From contig NZ_JACRSN010000008.1 of the NCBI RefSeq assembly GCF_014384705.1, forward strand, positions 81,707 through 145,706: 64,000 nt of DNA, given 5' to 3'. This document shows positions 48,924-57,873 of the stretch, one piece after another. Within the stretch, counting starts at the first letter, position 1. Each line of letters opens with the position of its first letter. The notes beneath the pieces were generated by a model. The model was not told the DNA's origin and searched no databases. It worked only from the letters and a program-made list of their open reading frames with translations. Made by a program: the position numbers and the translations under genes. This DNA is from Yeguia hominis (GTDB lineage: Bacteria; Bacillota; Clostridia; Oscillospirales; Acutalibacteraceae).

Positions 48924-49871
48924 ATGGGAAAAAAGATTACCATTCTAGGAGCCGGCAATGTCGGCGCCTCCATTGCATTTGCACTGACTGTAGATGGAAT
49001 GGTTTCAGAAATTTTACTCATTGATATTAACAAGGAAAAGGCAGCCGGTGAAGCGCTGGATATTGTACAGGGAACGCCGTTCTGTTCTCCAGTCAAAGTC
49101 TATTCCGGGGAGTATTCCGACGCATCCGGTTCTGATCACATCATCTATGCCGCCGGAATCGCGCGCCGCCCCGGACAAACCCGTCTCGATCTGGCGCAGG
49201 CAAATTTGCAAATCCTGGATTCTATTCTGCCGCAAATTCAGCATTATGCCCCGCACGCGGTTTACATCGTCGTCAGCAATCCGGTCGACATCCTCACATA
49301 CGCGATGATTCGGCGGTATGGAATGCCTGCACATCAGGTAATCGGCTCCGGCACCATTCTGGACACCGCCCGTCTGCGCGCCGGACTTGCAGAACATGTG
49401 CATCTCAACTCCAAAAACATTCACGCCTACGTATTCGGGGAGCATGGGGACTCTTTCATGATCCCCTGGTCGCTCACGTCAATCGGCGGCCTTCCAATGG
49501 AGCGCTACTGCACCGATCTCTGTGAAAAGCACAACACCTGCGGAAAAGAGGATCTCAAGCGAATCGAAAAAGATATTCGGGAATCCGGCGCAACCGTCAT
49601 CCGCCTCAAAGGCTCTACCCACTATGCAATCGCGCTTTCAACCCGGCAGATCTGCGAGGCAATCTTCCAGGATCTCGATTCCATGCTCACGGTATCCGGC
49701 CTGATCCACGGACGCTATGGCATCGAAGACGTCTGTCTGAGTCTGCCGTTTGTGCTGGGCAACATGGGTATTAAGCGGGAAGTCACTCCGCCGCTGCTTC
49801 CAGCAGAAGAAGAACAGCTGCGCAGCAGCGCAGCTGTTCTAAAAGGCATGATTCATGCCCTCGGCCTGTAA
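48924..49871 (+). CDS. ldh: L-lactate dehydrogenase
   Basis: NAD-dependent enzyme of 315 residues that reduces pyruvate to L-lactate in fermentation. The Rossmann motif GAGNVGASIAFALTVDG is at about 9-25. The substrate arginine is in PGQTRLDLAQANLQIL, and VYIVVSNPVDILTYAM binds NAD. The catalytic histidine lies in VFGEHGDSFMIPWSL (about 180). Arg in place of the Glu/Gln of malate dehydrogenase supports LDH, and malate activity is unlikely. ATG 48924 has AAAGGGGG upstream; the frame from 48831 lacks a site. A perfect bidirectional hairpin terminates it together with cysS. Confidence 0.9.
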   Translation: MGKKITILGAGNVGASIAFALTVDGMVSEILLIDINKEKAAGEALDIVQGTPFCSPVKVYSGEYSDASGSDHIIYAAGIARRPGQTRLDLAQANLQILDSILPQIQHYAPHAVYIVVSNPVDILTYAMIRRYGMPAHQVIGSGTILDTARLRAGLAEHVHLNSKNIHAYVFGEHGDSFMIPWSLTSIGGLPMERYCTDLCEKHNTCGKEDLKRIEKDIRESGATVIRLKGSTHYAIALSTRQICEAIFQDLDSMLTVSGLIHGRYGIEDVCLSLPFVLGNMGIKREVTPPLLPAEEEQLRSSAAVLKGMIHALGL

Positions 49872-49962
49872 TTGTGTGCAAGTCCAGATCCCCATTTTGT
49901 TTTCCGCAGGAAAATTTATGATGCGCAAAATTCCGAACGCAACTTTCCGTCTTTCAAGGCAC

Positions 49963-49993
49963 AAAAAAAGGAACGGCAATTGCCGTTCCTTTT
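49963..49993. terminator. bidirectional terminator between ldh and cysS
   Basis: AAGGAACGGCAATTGCCGTTCCTT is a perfect palindrome (the middle part is GGCAATTGCC) flanked by an A-run and a T-run, so it serves both converging genes. Confidence 0.88.
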
Positions 49994-50010
49994 TCAATGT
50001 CAAAATTTCG

Positions 50011-51420
50011 TTATTCTGCAATCCGCCACTTCACGCCTTGCGGAGTATCTTCCAGAATCACATGACGTGCCTTCAATTCGTCCCGAATCGCATCCGCCGT
50101 CGCCCAGTCCTTATTCTTCCGGGCCTCTGCACGCCGGGCAATCAAATCTTCAATTTCCTGATCCAGACTTGCAGGCTGCTTTTTCGCGTATAAAAGCCCC
50201 AAAACGTCCGCAAGCTCCTGGAACAACGCAAGTGCGAATTCGCACAATTCCTTGGAAGGCGCTTCCGACGCGCTGCATTTGGTGTTGATTTCGCGCGCCA
50301 GTTCAAAGAGCGCCGCAATGGCATCCGCCGTATTCAGATCGTCATCCATCGCACGGATGAAATCCTCGCGATGCGACGCCAAACTCTCGCGAATTTCCGC
50401 CTCGCCCGGCTTCTCGCCAGCAGGCGCATTCTGCAGCACAAATTCCAAATTGTCGCGGCAATTGTAAAGCCGCTCCAGCGAAGCCTTGCACTGCTCGATC
50501 ACTTCGACGCTGTAGTTCACCGGCATCCGGTAATGGGAAGCAACCATCAGATACCGGATGGGTTCATAGCCATATTTTTCGGCAACATCGCGCACGGTAA
50601 AGAAATTTCCAAGAGACTTGCTCATTTTTGTGTTGTCGACATTGATATAGCCGTTGTGCATCCAATATTTTGCAAACGGAACACCATTGCAGCATTCACT
50701 CTGCGCAATTTCATTTTCGTGATGCGGGAAAATCAGATCCTGACCGCCGCAATGGAGATCAATGGTCTCTCCAAGATACCGGCGCGCCATTGCCGAGCAT
50801 TCGATATGCCAACCGGGACGTCCTTTGCCCCAGGGAGACTCCCAAAACGGCTCGCCGGGCTTTGCCGATTTCCAGAGTGCAAAATCCATGGCAGATTCCT
50901 TCGTCTCTCCTACACTGATTCGCGCGCCAGCCTGCAGATCCTCGAGCGGCTGGTGGGAAAGCTTGCCGTATTCCGCAAATTTTCCGGTCCGGAAATACAC
51001 GTCGCCGTCGGCCGTTGCGTAAGCATAGCCCTTCTCGACCAGCGTTGAGACGATCGAAATAATTTCATCAATGTTCTCTGTCGCAAGCGGATGCACGGTC
51101 GCCGGCCGCACATTGAGCCCTGCTGCATCCTTTTTGTATTCCGCAATATATTTCCGGGAAACGGTCAGATAATCGGTGTGTTCCTCTTCCGCACGGCGAA
51201 TAATCTTATCGTCAATATCCGTAAAATTCTGGACATAGGTGACTTTCATTCCGCGATATTCCAGATACCGCCGAAGGACATCAAACACACAGATCGGACG
51301 CGCGTTTCCGATATGGATATAGTTGTAAACGGTCGGTCCGCAGGCATAAATTTTCACTTCGCCCGGAACCAGCGTCTCCAGTTCTTCCTTTTGACGAGAC
51401 ATGGTATTGTAAATTTTCAT
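50011..51420 (-). CDS. cysS: cysteinyl-tRNA synthetase
   Basis: Class I synthetase of 469 residues. The N-terminal KIYACGPTVYNYIHIGNARP includes the first zinc cysteine and the HIGH-like HIGN. The zinc residues follow in PGWHIECSAMARRYLG and DLIFPHHENEIAQSECC. The KMSKS loop is NTKMSKSLGNFFTVRDV (about 265-281). The C-terminal helical anticodon domain is complete. It follows cysE by 39 bases, the common Firmicutes pairing of cysteine synthesis with cysteinyl-tRNA charging. Confidence 0.95.
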   Translation of the reverse strand: MKIYNTMSRQKEELETLVPGEVKIYACGPTVYNYIHIGNARPICVFDVLRRYLEYRGMKVTYVQNFTDIDDKIIRRAEEEHTDYLTVSRKYIAEYKKDAAGLNVRPATVHPLATENIDEIISIVSTLVEKGYAYATADGDVYFRTGKFAEYGKLSHQPLEDLQAGARISVGETKESAMDFALWKSAKPGEPFWESPWGKGRPGWHIECSAMARRYLGETIDLHCGGQDLIFPHHENEIAQSECCNGVPFAKYWMHNGYINVDNTKMSKSLGNFFTVRDVAEKYGYEPIRYLMVASHYRMPVNYSVEVIEQCKASLERLYNCRDNLEFVLQNAPAGEKPGEAEIRESLASHREDFIRAMDDDLNTADAIAALFELAREINTKCSASEAPSKELCEFALALFQELADVLGLLYAKKQPASLDQEIEDLIARRAEARKNKDWATADAIRDELKARHVILEDTPQGVKWRIAE

Positions 51421-51459
51421 GATTGTTTCAGCCCTTTCCTCTAAAAGATTCCAAGTCGT

Positions 51460-52125
51460 TCATGCGCGGTCTGCCGTATCCTGTTTTTCAGCCAATCTGG
51501 AAACCACATGCTGCAATTTTTCGATTTCCATCTGCATCCGGCACAGTTCCTGCGCCACCGGATCCACAACATGAATCTGATCCAGACTGGCGCATGGCGC
51601 CGTTTTGACCCCGTTGACACGGACAATCCGCGCCGGCACGCCAACCGCCGTCGCATTGTCGGGCACTGCATCGAGCACAACCGCGCCAGCCGCAACACGG
51701 GCATTGTCACCCACGCGGAACGGACCGAGCACCTTGGCCCCGGCACCGACCAAAACATTGTTTCCGAGCGTCGGATGGCGCTTTCCGTGTTCCTTTCCGG
51801 TTCCGCCAAGCGTGACATTCTGATAAAGCGTACAGTAATCTCCGATTTCTGTCGTTTCCCCAATCACAACGCCCATTCCGTGGTCGATAAACAGACCCTT
51901 TCCGATCTTCGCGCCGGGATGAATTTCAATCCCGGTTTTATGCCGCGAACGCTGCGAAATATATCGCGCAAGGAACTTCAGATTATGCCGGTAACACCAA
52001 TTTGCTTTCCGGTAAGCACGAACTGCACGAAACCCGGAATACAGGAAATAGACCTCCAGCCGCGAACGCGCCGCCGGGTCTCTTTCCATAAAGGAGTCTA
52101 GTTCTTCTCTCAATTCCCGAAACAT
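51460..52125 (-). CDS. cysE: serine O-acetyltransferase
   Basis: Left-handed beta-helix enzyme of 221 residues that acetylates L-serine with acetyl-CoA, the first step of cysteine biosynthesis. The N-terminal helical part (ELREELDSFMERDPAARSRL) is followed by IEIHPGAKIGKGLFIDHGMG and VVIGETTEIGDYCTLYQNVT with the active histidines. HPTLGNNVLVGAGAKVLGPF is the helix repeat. The size matches the EpsC/CysE group. The start ATG 52125 is preferred; the longer frame to 52185 overlaps the end of pgsA. It lies between pgsA and cysS. Confidence 0.92.
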   Translation of the reverse strand: MFRELREELDSFMERDPAARSRLEVYFLYSGFRAVRAYRKANWCYRHNLKFLARYISQRSRHKTGIEIHPGAKIGKGLFIDHGMGVVIGETTEIGDYCTLYQNVTLGGTGKEHGKRHPTLGNNVLVGAGAKVLGPFRVGDNARVAAGAVVLDAVPDNATAVGVPARIVRVNGVKTAPCASLDQIHVVDPVAQELCRMQMEIEKLQHVVSRLAEKQDTADRA

Positions 52126-52157
52126 CCATTGCCCTCGTTTCTGTGGATCGTCAGACT

Positions 52158-52760
52158 TTATTTCGCTGTTTTGATCAGCGCCCAATTCTGCTTAACATAG
52201 ACAACACCGGAGAACACCGACAAAAGCGTCATCAGCAGCGTCATCACCGTGCTGATCACCGGGTAAACCGTATCGATTGCCGTCTTTTCTGTCAATGCGC
52301 CGAGAGAATTTCCCATTGCGGCAAGTTCCCCAAAATACTGCAGCAGCATGACCGTAAGGATCGTCGTGATCTGGCTGACCGTTTTTAGTTTACCCCAGAA
52401 GTTCGCCGCAACCACGGTCCCCTTTCCGGCCGCTACCAGACGCACCGACGTCACCATAAACTCCCGTGCGATTACCATAATTACGCACCAGGCCGGCATC
52501 ACGCCCAGATCCACAAAGCAGACCAGCGCGGAAACGACCAAGATTTTATCAGCCAAAGGATCCATAAACTTCCCGAAATCCGTAATCTGCCCGTTCTTTC
52601 TTGCAAGCATTCCGTCCAGATGATCGGTATAAGAAGCCACGCTGAAAATTACAAATGCAATCAGCCAGCTGTGCGGAATCTGTTCGCCCAGCAAAAGCAC
52701 CACAACAAAAAACGGAACCAGCAGAATGCGGAACAGCGTCAGCTTATTCGGCAGATTCAT
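52158..52760 (-). CDS. pgsA: CDP-diacylglycerol-glycerol-3-phosphate 3-phosphatidyltransferase
   Basis: Membrane enzyme of 200 residues that makes phosphatidylglycerol phosphate, the precursor of PG and cardiolipin. The CDP-alcohol motif reads DHLDGMLARKNGQITDFGKF and then MDPLADK, containing D-x2-D-G, A-R, G-x3-D-x3-D. The N-terminal PNKLTLFRILLVPFFVVVLL and about five more helices are typical. ATG 52760 has GAGGAGGACG upstream. It overlaps the end of rimO by 17 bases, so the two are coupled. Confidence 0.92.
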   Translation of the reverse strand: MNLPNKLTLFRILLVPFFVVVLLLGEQIPHSWLIAFVIFSVASYTDHLDGMLARKNGQITDFGKFMDPLADKILVVSALVCFVDLGVMPAWCVIMVIAREFMVTSVRLVAAGKGTVVAANFWGKLKTVSQITTILTVMLLQYFGELAAMGNSLGALTEKTAIDTVYPVISTVMTLLMTLLSVFSGVVYVKQNWALIKTAK

Positions 52761-54099
52761 GTGCGTCCTCCTCGATCATGGAGCCAACCAGATCGCAGTC
52801 CATGCAGTCTTCAATCTCAACCTTCACAAATTGGCCAAACTGCGGTTTTTTTCCGCTGATGGTAAAGAATACTTTGCCGTCAATCTCCGGTGCATCCGCT
52901 TCTGTGCGGCCGAAATAACATTCCGCATAGCGGTCAAAGCCCTCCGTCATCACCGTAACTGTCTTGCCGATCATCGCTTCCCCGTGTTCCTGCATAATCA
53001 GCATCTGTTCTTCCTGAATCAGCTCTGCACGTCTTGCTTTGACTTCTTCGTCGACCTGATCCGGCAGCGACGCCGCCGGCGTTCCCTCTTCGCAGGAATA
53101 TGCAAAACAGCCGAGCCGCTCAAAACGCACTTTGCGGATAAATGCCATCAGTTCTTCGAAATCGGATTCCGTTTCGCCGGGGAAACCCGTCATCACGGTT
53201 GTCCGCAAGGTCAGCCCCGGAATTTCCTTGCGCAATTTTTCAATCAGCGCTTCGGTTTCTGCCTTGCTTCCGCGCCGGTTCATCGCCCGGAGCACGGAAT
53301 CCGAAATATGCTGCAGGGGCAGATCCATGTATTTTGCTACTTTTTCCTGAGAGGCAATCGTATGGATCAGTTCCTCCGTCACCAGGTCCGGATAACAATA
53401 GAGCAATCTGATCCAGCGGATGCCTTCAATTTCGCACAGCCGGTCTAAAAGTTCCGGCAGCGCCAGACGCCCGTAAAGATCCGCGCCATAGCGCGTGGTA
53501 TCCTGTGCAATCAGGATCAGTTCTTTGGCGCCGTCCGCTGCAAGCAGGCGCGCTTCTTCCAGAATGGATTCCATCGGTCTGCTGCGGTATCCGCCGCGAA
53601 TCTCCGGAATGGCGCAGTATGCACACCGGTTGTCGCAGCCCTCTGCAATTTTCAAATACGCAAAATAACTGGGCGTCGAAAGCTCCCGTCCGCCTTCCAG
53701 CGGCAGACGTTCTTTCTCCGGGAAACGGCCGACCCGCTCACCGCCGAGAACACGCTCGATAATCGACGCAATCTCACCGTTTGCGCCAATCCCGACAACC
53801 GCGTCTGCTTCCGGAAGCTCCTCCATCACCTGCTCGCGATACCGTTCCGCAAGACATCCGGTCACAATAAGCGCACGGATACGCCCCTCTTCTTTTAATT
53901 TTGCAAGCTCCAGAATCTCATCGATGGACTCCTGCTTCGCGCTCTCGATAAACCCGCAGGTATTGATAATTGCAACATCCGCAAGTCCCACATCGTCGCT
54001 GAGCATATACCCAGCATCTTTCAGAGACGCCATCAGCAGCTCCCCATCCACCTGGTTTTTCGGGCAGCCCAAACTGATCATTCCAACCTTAATTGCCAT
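52744..54099 (-). CDS. rimO: ribosomal protein S12 methylthiotransferase RimO
   Basis: Radical SAM enzyme of 451 residues that methylthiolates Asp88 of S12. The N-terminal UPF0004 domain opens with KVGMISLGCPKNQVDGELLM and has TGCLAERYREQVMEELPEAD, giving the second 4Fe-4S cysteines. The radical SAM cluster is in EGCDNRCAYCAIPEIRGGYR (about 150-169). The TRAM domain is at the end. GCPKNQVD and the overall size distinguish RimO from MiaB. The start at ATG 54099 fits the ribosome binding site. It overlaps pgsA and follows recX by 32 bases. Confidence 0.93.
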   Translation of the reverse strand: MAIKVGMISLGCPKNQVDGELLMASLKDAGYMLSDDVGLADVAIINTCGFIESAKQESIDEILELAKLKEEGRIRALIVTGCLAERYREQVMEELPEADAVVGIGANGEIASIIERVLGGERVGRFPEKERLPLEGGRELSTPSYFAYLKIAEGCDNRCAYCAIPEIRGGYRSRPMESILEEARLLAADGAKELILIAQDTTRYGADLYGRLALPELLDRLCEIEGIRWIRLLYCYPDLVTEELIHTIASQEKVAKYMDLPLQHISDSVLRAMNRRGSKAETEALIEKLRKEIPGLTLRTTVMTGFPGETESDFEELMAFIRKVRFERLGCFAYSCEEGTPAASLPDQVDEEVKARRAELIQEEQMLIMQEHGEAMIGKTVTVMTEGFDRYAECYFGRTEADAPEIDGKVFFTISGKKPQFGQFVKVEIEDCMDCDLVGSMIEEDAHESAE

Positions 54100-54131
54100 C
54101 CGCGCTTCACGCTCCAATTGCTATCATGTTT

Positions 54132-54749
54132 TTAAACATCCGCAGTCTCTTCATCCAATTCGGAAAGCACTGTGCGGATATCGCCGTATCGGTAGCCAAG
54201 CCGCTGCAGCGCTGCAACCGCGCGCCGCCGACAGGCTTCGTCCGATCCCGCCTGTGGATATTTCTTTTCCAGCAGCGCCCGGATCTTTTCACACGGATCC
54301 GGTTCCAGTTCCTCTACAATTTCCGCTGCAAGCTCCCGGTCAATGCCCTTTTGCTGCAATTCATAGACTGCCCGCTTGGCGGCATAGCCCTTCCGCGTCA
54401 GCAGATCGGCTGCTCTGGCGCGCGCATACTGTTCATCATCCATAAGCCCGAGATCTTCCATACGGGAAACCGCTTCTTTGGCCGCTTCCCGGGAAGTCAC
54501 CCGGCTGATTTTTTCTTCCAGTTCCTTTTTGGAATGCGCCCGGTACTCCAAAAGGTAGAGTGCCTTTTCGCTGGCCCGGTAGCGTTCCGATTCCTGAAAA
54601 AGCGCTTCCAGCGCCTCCTCGGAAAGGTCGTCGCCGACCCGATATCCGGAGCGCAGCCAGATTTCGGTCGCAATGCGGCCGGCGCTTTCACCGTCCAAAA
54701 ACAGCTCTGTGAGCAGTTTTCGGCGTTTTTTTACTTCCGTCAATACCAT
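54132..54749 (-). CDS. recX: recombination regulator RecX
   Basis: Helical protein of 205 residues that modulates RecA filaments. RecX repeats are visible: YLLEYRAHSKKELEEKISRV (about 67-86) and EQYARARAADLLTRKGYAAK (about 106-125), followed by AVYELQQKGIDRELAAEIVE. ATG 54749 lies 2 bases after the recA stop, so translation is coupled to recA, as in many Firmicutes. Confidence 0.9.
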   Translation of the reverse strand: MVLTEVKKRRKLLTELFLDGESAGRIATEIWLRSGYRVGDDLSEEALEALFQESERYRASEKALYLLEYRAHSKKELEEKISRVTSREAAKEAVSRMEDLGLMDDEQYARARAADLLTRKGYAAKRAVYELQQKGIDRELAAEIVEELEPDPCEKIRALLEKKYPQAGSDEACRRRAVAALQRLGYRYGDIRTVLSELDEETADV

Positions 54750-54751
54750 CT

Positions 54752-55882
54752 TTATTCGTCGTCTACGAGAATATCAATGTTGGCCTTCGACGTTTTTTTC
54801 GCCGGCGCGCTGGTGGGTTCCTCCGGTGTTTCCGGGATGGCCTCAACCTGCGGTTTTGCGGTTTTGCCCGATGCGCCCTTTGCCGGTTTTGTCGTCAGCT
54901 TATCAAAATTCTCCCGAATCTGCGCCTCAATTTCCTTTGCGAGTTCCGGATTTGCCGCAAGATATTCTTTTGCGTTGTCACGGCCTTGACCCAAACGAAG
55001 GTCCTTGTATCCAAACCAGGAACCGCTCTTCTGCACAATATTCAGCTTTGCGCCAAGATCCAGCAATTCGCCTTCGCGGGAAATTCCCTTGCCGTACATC
55101 ACGTCAAATTCCGCCTCTTTAAACGGCGGCGCCACCTTGTTTTTGACGACCTTGACTCTTGTATGCGAACCGACCGGTGCACCATTTGCTTTGAGCGTCT
55201 CTACGCGCCGGACATCCAGCCGCACAGAGGCATAATACTTCAGCGCGTTTCCGCCCGCCGTAACTTCAGGATTACCGTATACCACACCGACCTTCAGTCG
55301 AAGCTGATTGATAAAGACCGCGATACAGTTGGACTTTGACACGACGCCTGCCAGCTTCCGCATGGCCTGCGACATTAGTCGCGCCTGCAGTCCGACATGT
55401 GCATCGCCCATTTCGCCCTCAATTTCCGCGCGCGGCACCAGTGCGGCAACCGAGTCCACCACCACAATATCCACCGCACCGGAGCGAATCAGCATTTCGG
55501 CAATCTCCAGCGCCTGCTCTCCGGTATCCGGCTGAGACACCAGAAGAGAATCAATATCTACCCCAAGCGCACTTGCATAAACCGGATCCAACGCGTGCTC
55601 GACATCGATAAATGCCGCTTCTCCGCCGACTTTCTGCACTTCGGCGACTGCATGCAGCGCAAGCGTCGTCTTTCCGGACGCCTCCGGGCCGTATACTTCA
55701 ATAATTCTGCCGCGCGGAAGCCCGCCGATTCCGAGCGCCGCATCCAGCGAGATGGATCCTGTCGAAACAGCCTCCACCTGCAGGGTGCTGTTTTGCCCCA
55801 AACGCATGACTGCGCCTTTGCCAAATTGCTTTTCAATTTGTTCCAAAGCTGTTTCCAGCGCTTTTGTTTTATTAACTGCCAT
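54752..55882 (-). CDS. recA: recombinase RecA
   Basis: DNA-strand exchange ATPase of 376 residues. Walker A is GPEASGKTTLALHAVAE (about 66-82) and the core continues with VDSVAALVPRAEIEGEMGDA. NQLRLKVGVVYGNPEVTAGG contains the L2-loop region. The C-terminal tail is acidic and Lys/Pro-rich, with low complexity (TKPAKGASGKTAK, SAPAKKTSKANIDILV). ATG 55882 has GGAGGCG upstream; the longer frame to 55984 runs through the promoter and is not real. Transcription begins just upstream at 55964-55992. Confidence 0.97.
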   Translation of the reverse strand: MAVNKTKALETALEQIEKQFGKGAVMRLGQNSTLQVEAVSTGSISLDAALGIGGLPRGRIIEVYGPEASGKTTLALHAVAEVQKVGGEAAFIDVEHALDPVYASALGVDIDSLLVSQPDTGEQALEIAEMLIRSGAVDIVVVDSVAALVPRAEIEGEMGDAHVGLQARLMSQAMRKLAGVVSKSNCIAVFINQLRLKVGVVYGNPEVTAGGNALKYYASVRLDVRRVETLKANGAPVGSHTRVKVVKNKVAPPFKEAEFDVMYGKGISREGELLDLGAKLNIVQKSGSWFGYKDLRLGQGRDNAKEYLAANPELAKEIEAQIRENFDKLTTKPAKGASGKTAKPQVEAIPETPEEPTSAPAKKTSKANIDILVDDE

Positions 55883-55943
55883 CCCGACGCCTCCGCTTCC
55901 AGATTTTTCAGCAGATTTCTTTCCTTCTGTGCGCGCTTTTTTC

Positions 55944-55992
55944 ACACAGAAAATTCTGTGTCTATTATAACGGATTTTAAGCATAAAAGCAA
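55944..55992 (-). promoter_or_regulatory. recA promoter with palindromic operator over the start site
   Basis: On the minus strand TTGCTT (55992-55987), 17 bases, TATAAT (55969-55964) form the promoter. Immediately downstream, ACACAGAA-AA-TTCTGTGT (55944-55961) is an 8-2-8 inverted repeat that would cover the +1 site. This is where an SOS repressor would bind, but it does not match the Gram-positive LexA box (GAAC-N4-GTTC). Confidence 0.6.
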
Positions 55993-56036
55993 CGGCTATT
56001 CCGAATTTCAGTACAAATGTTCCCTCATTCTTTGAT

Positions 56037-56077
56037 TAAAAACGGCAGACAAACGCACCCTGTCTGCCGTTTTATTC
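56037..56077 (-). terminator. terminator of prmC
   Basis: AAAACGGCAGACA pairs with TGTCTGCCGTTTT around nine bases and is followed by TTTAATC on the minus strand. Its proximal arm overlaps the end of prmC. Confidence 0.85.
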
Positions 56078-56929
56078 GGAGCTCTTTTTTCCACATACCA
56101 TTCGGTCATGGCCCGATGCATCCGGAAGCACCTGAACGTCTTTTAGACCTGCATTTTGAAAAAGCAATGCAACCGCCGCCCCTTGTTCTTCCCCGATTTC
56201 CACCGCCATCAAACCGGCCGGCCGCAGAATCGGCAGCCAGTGTCTTGCAAGCGCCCGATAAAACACCAGGCCGTCCGCGCCGCCGTCCAGAGCCTCTGCC
56301 GGCTCCTGTAAAACTTCACGCTGCAATGTCGGAACGACCGCCGAGGCGATGTACGGCGGATTGGAAAGCACTGCATCTACCGGGTGGAACTGCCCTTCCG
56401 GCGCAGCCAAAACATTCGCACGGACTGCTTCTACATTCCACTGCGGATAGCGCCGGATATTTTCAAGCAAACAGACGTACGGTGCATCATAATATTCGAC
56501 GCACTGCACGTTTGCCTCCGGCACAAGTGTGCAAACCCCCAGCCCCACTGCCCCGGTGCCGGCACACAAATCGAGCACTTCCCGCTTGCCGGTCTGCAGC
56601 AAAAATTCCGCCGCCGTTTCACAGAGCTGTTCGGTCTCCGGGCGGGGGATCAGAACTCCCTCCCGCACAGTCAGCGTCAGGGATAAAAATTCCCATTCGC
56701 CGAGCAGGTATTGCAGCGGCATGCCGTCAGCCCGCCGGGAAAGCAAGCGTTCATAGTGTTCCACCTTTTCCGGAGCGGGCGCCTCCGCACCGCGCAGCGC
56801 AAGACCTGCGCGGTCGATGCCGAACGTTTCCTGCATCAGACAGATCGCCTCAAATGCCGGATCAGCTGCCCCCGCTTCATGCAGAACCCGCTTCCCTCTT
56901 AAATAGAGTTCTTTGAGCGTGTGCTGCAA
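56072..56929 (-). CDS. prmC: peptide chain release factor N(5)-glutamine methyltransferase
   Basis: SAM-dependent enzyme of 285 residues that methylates the GGQ glutamine of release factors RF1 and RF2. The helical N-terminal part ends at MPLQYLLGEWEFLSLTLTVR. The SAM motif is VLDLCAGTGAVGLGVCTLVP (about 117-136). The catalytic NPPY is in AVLSNPPYIASAVVPTLQRE (about 186-205). The start is TTG 56929 with GGAGG six bases upstream. It overlaps the DUF1385 gene by 31 bases. prfA, its usual neighbour, is not here. Confidence 0.93.
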   Translation of the reverse strand: MQHTLKELYLRGKRVLHEAGAADPAFEAICLMQETFGIDRAGLALRGAEAPAPEKVEHYERLLSRRADGMPLQYLLGEWEFLSLTLTVREGVLIPRPETEQLCETAAEFLLQTGKREVLDLCAGTGAVGLGVCTLVPEANVQCVEYYDAPYVCLLENIRRYPQWNVEAVRANVLAAPEGQFHPVDAVLSNPPYIASAVVPTLQREVLQEPAEALDGGADGLVFYRALARHWLPILRPAGLMAVEIGEEQGAAVALLFQNAGLKDVQVLPDASGHDRMVCGKKSSE

Positions 56930-57873
56930 ATCAAATCCTCCCCATTTTCCGGAATTACCTCTTTCAGCGCCGCAATGGCAACTTCCAGCATCTCGTCATC
57001 CGGCTCTTTGGTTGTAATCCGCTGTACCCATTTTCCCGGAGCAGCCAAAATCCGCGTTGCCAGATTGTCATACCGCCCGCAGATTTTCAGAAGTTCATAG
57101 CCGATTCCGACAATGATCGGAATGCAAAGCAGTTTCACGATCGTGCGTAAAAACGGATTGGAAAACGGAATAAAAAATCCAACTACAATTCCCAAGACAA
57201 TCATAATCACCATAAAGCTGGTTCCGCAGCGCGGATGGAACCGCGAGTGTTTCCGGGCGTTTTCCACCGTCAGTTCCTCTTCGCTTTCGTAACAGAAAAT
57301 CGTCTTATGTTCGGCGCCGTGATACTGAAACACCCGGTGAATATCTTTCATACAGGAACAAAGGACGACATACCCGAGAAAAATGAGGATCCGCATCACG
57401 CCTTCGATCAAGGCGCGCCAAACGGAAAGGCCCTCTCCTGCCCATTCGAGCAGGCCGTTGAAAATCAGAGTCGGCAGGAAGAAAAAAAGCGCAATTGCCA
57501 GCAGCACGCCCAAAACCGAACTGACAACCATAATGGCCGAATTGATTTTATCGCCGAATTTCCGTTCCAGCCACTGGTCGAATTTAGAGGGTTCTCCCTC
57601 CTCTTCTTCATAGCCGGACTTCTCAATGGAAATCTGCAGCGCCTGATAGCCAATACGCAAAGATTCCACAAACGTTACGATTCCGCGAAGGAAGGGCCAT
57701 CCCAAAGCCGGGTACTTTTCCTTAATCGGATGGAGTTCCAATTCCTCCAGCAAGATGCCGTCTGTCTTATGGCGCACTGCAATACAGGATTTTTTGGGGC
57801 CGCGCATCATAATGCCCTCAATCAGTGCCTGGCCGCCGATACTGGTAATTCGTTTAATCTGCTCTCTTGCCAT
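56899..57873 (-). CDS. DUF1385 (YqhQ-type) membrane protein
   Basis: Membrane protein of 324 residues in a conserved Firmicutes family with no firm function. SIGGQALIEGIMMRGPKKSC begins the conserved N-terminal domain. WPFLRGIVTFVESLRIGYQA follows. Hydrophobic segments are at about 115-145, 158-175 and 215-245. The signature YHGAEHKTIFCYE with HSRFHPRCGTSFMV contains conserved His, Glu and Cys that suggest metal binding or catalysis. Its ATG directly follows the histidine-kinase stop. prmC overlaps its end. The usual genomic link of this family is with prmC and prfA; the kinase placement is less common in my experience. Confidence 0.85.
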   Translation of the reverse strand: MAREQIKRITSIGGQALIEGIMMRGPKKSCIAVRHKTDGILLEELELHPIKEKYPALGWPFLRGIVTFVESLRIGYQALQISIEKSGYEEEEGEPSKFDQWLERKFGDKINSAIMVVSSVLGVLLAIALFFFLPTLIFNGLLEWAGEGLSVWRALIEGVMRILIFLGYVVLCSCMKDIHRVFQYHGAEHKTIFCYESEEELTVENARKHSRFHPRCGTSFMVIMIVLGIVVGFFIPFSNPFLRTIVKLLCIPIIVGIGYELLKICGRYDNLATRILAAPGKWVQRITTKEPDDEMLEVAIAALKEVIPENGEDLICSTRSKNSI

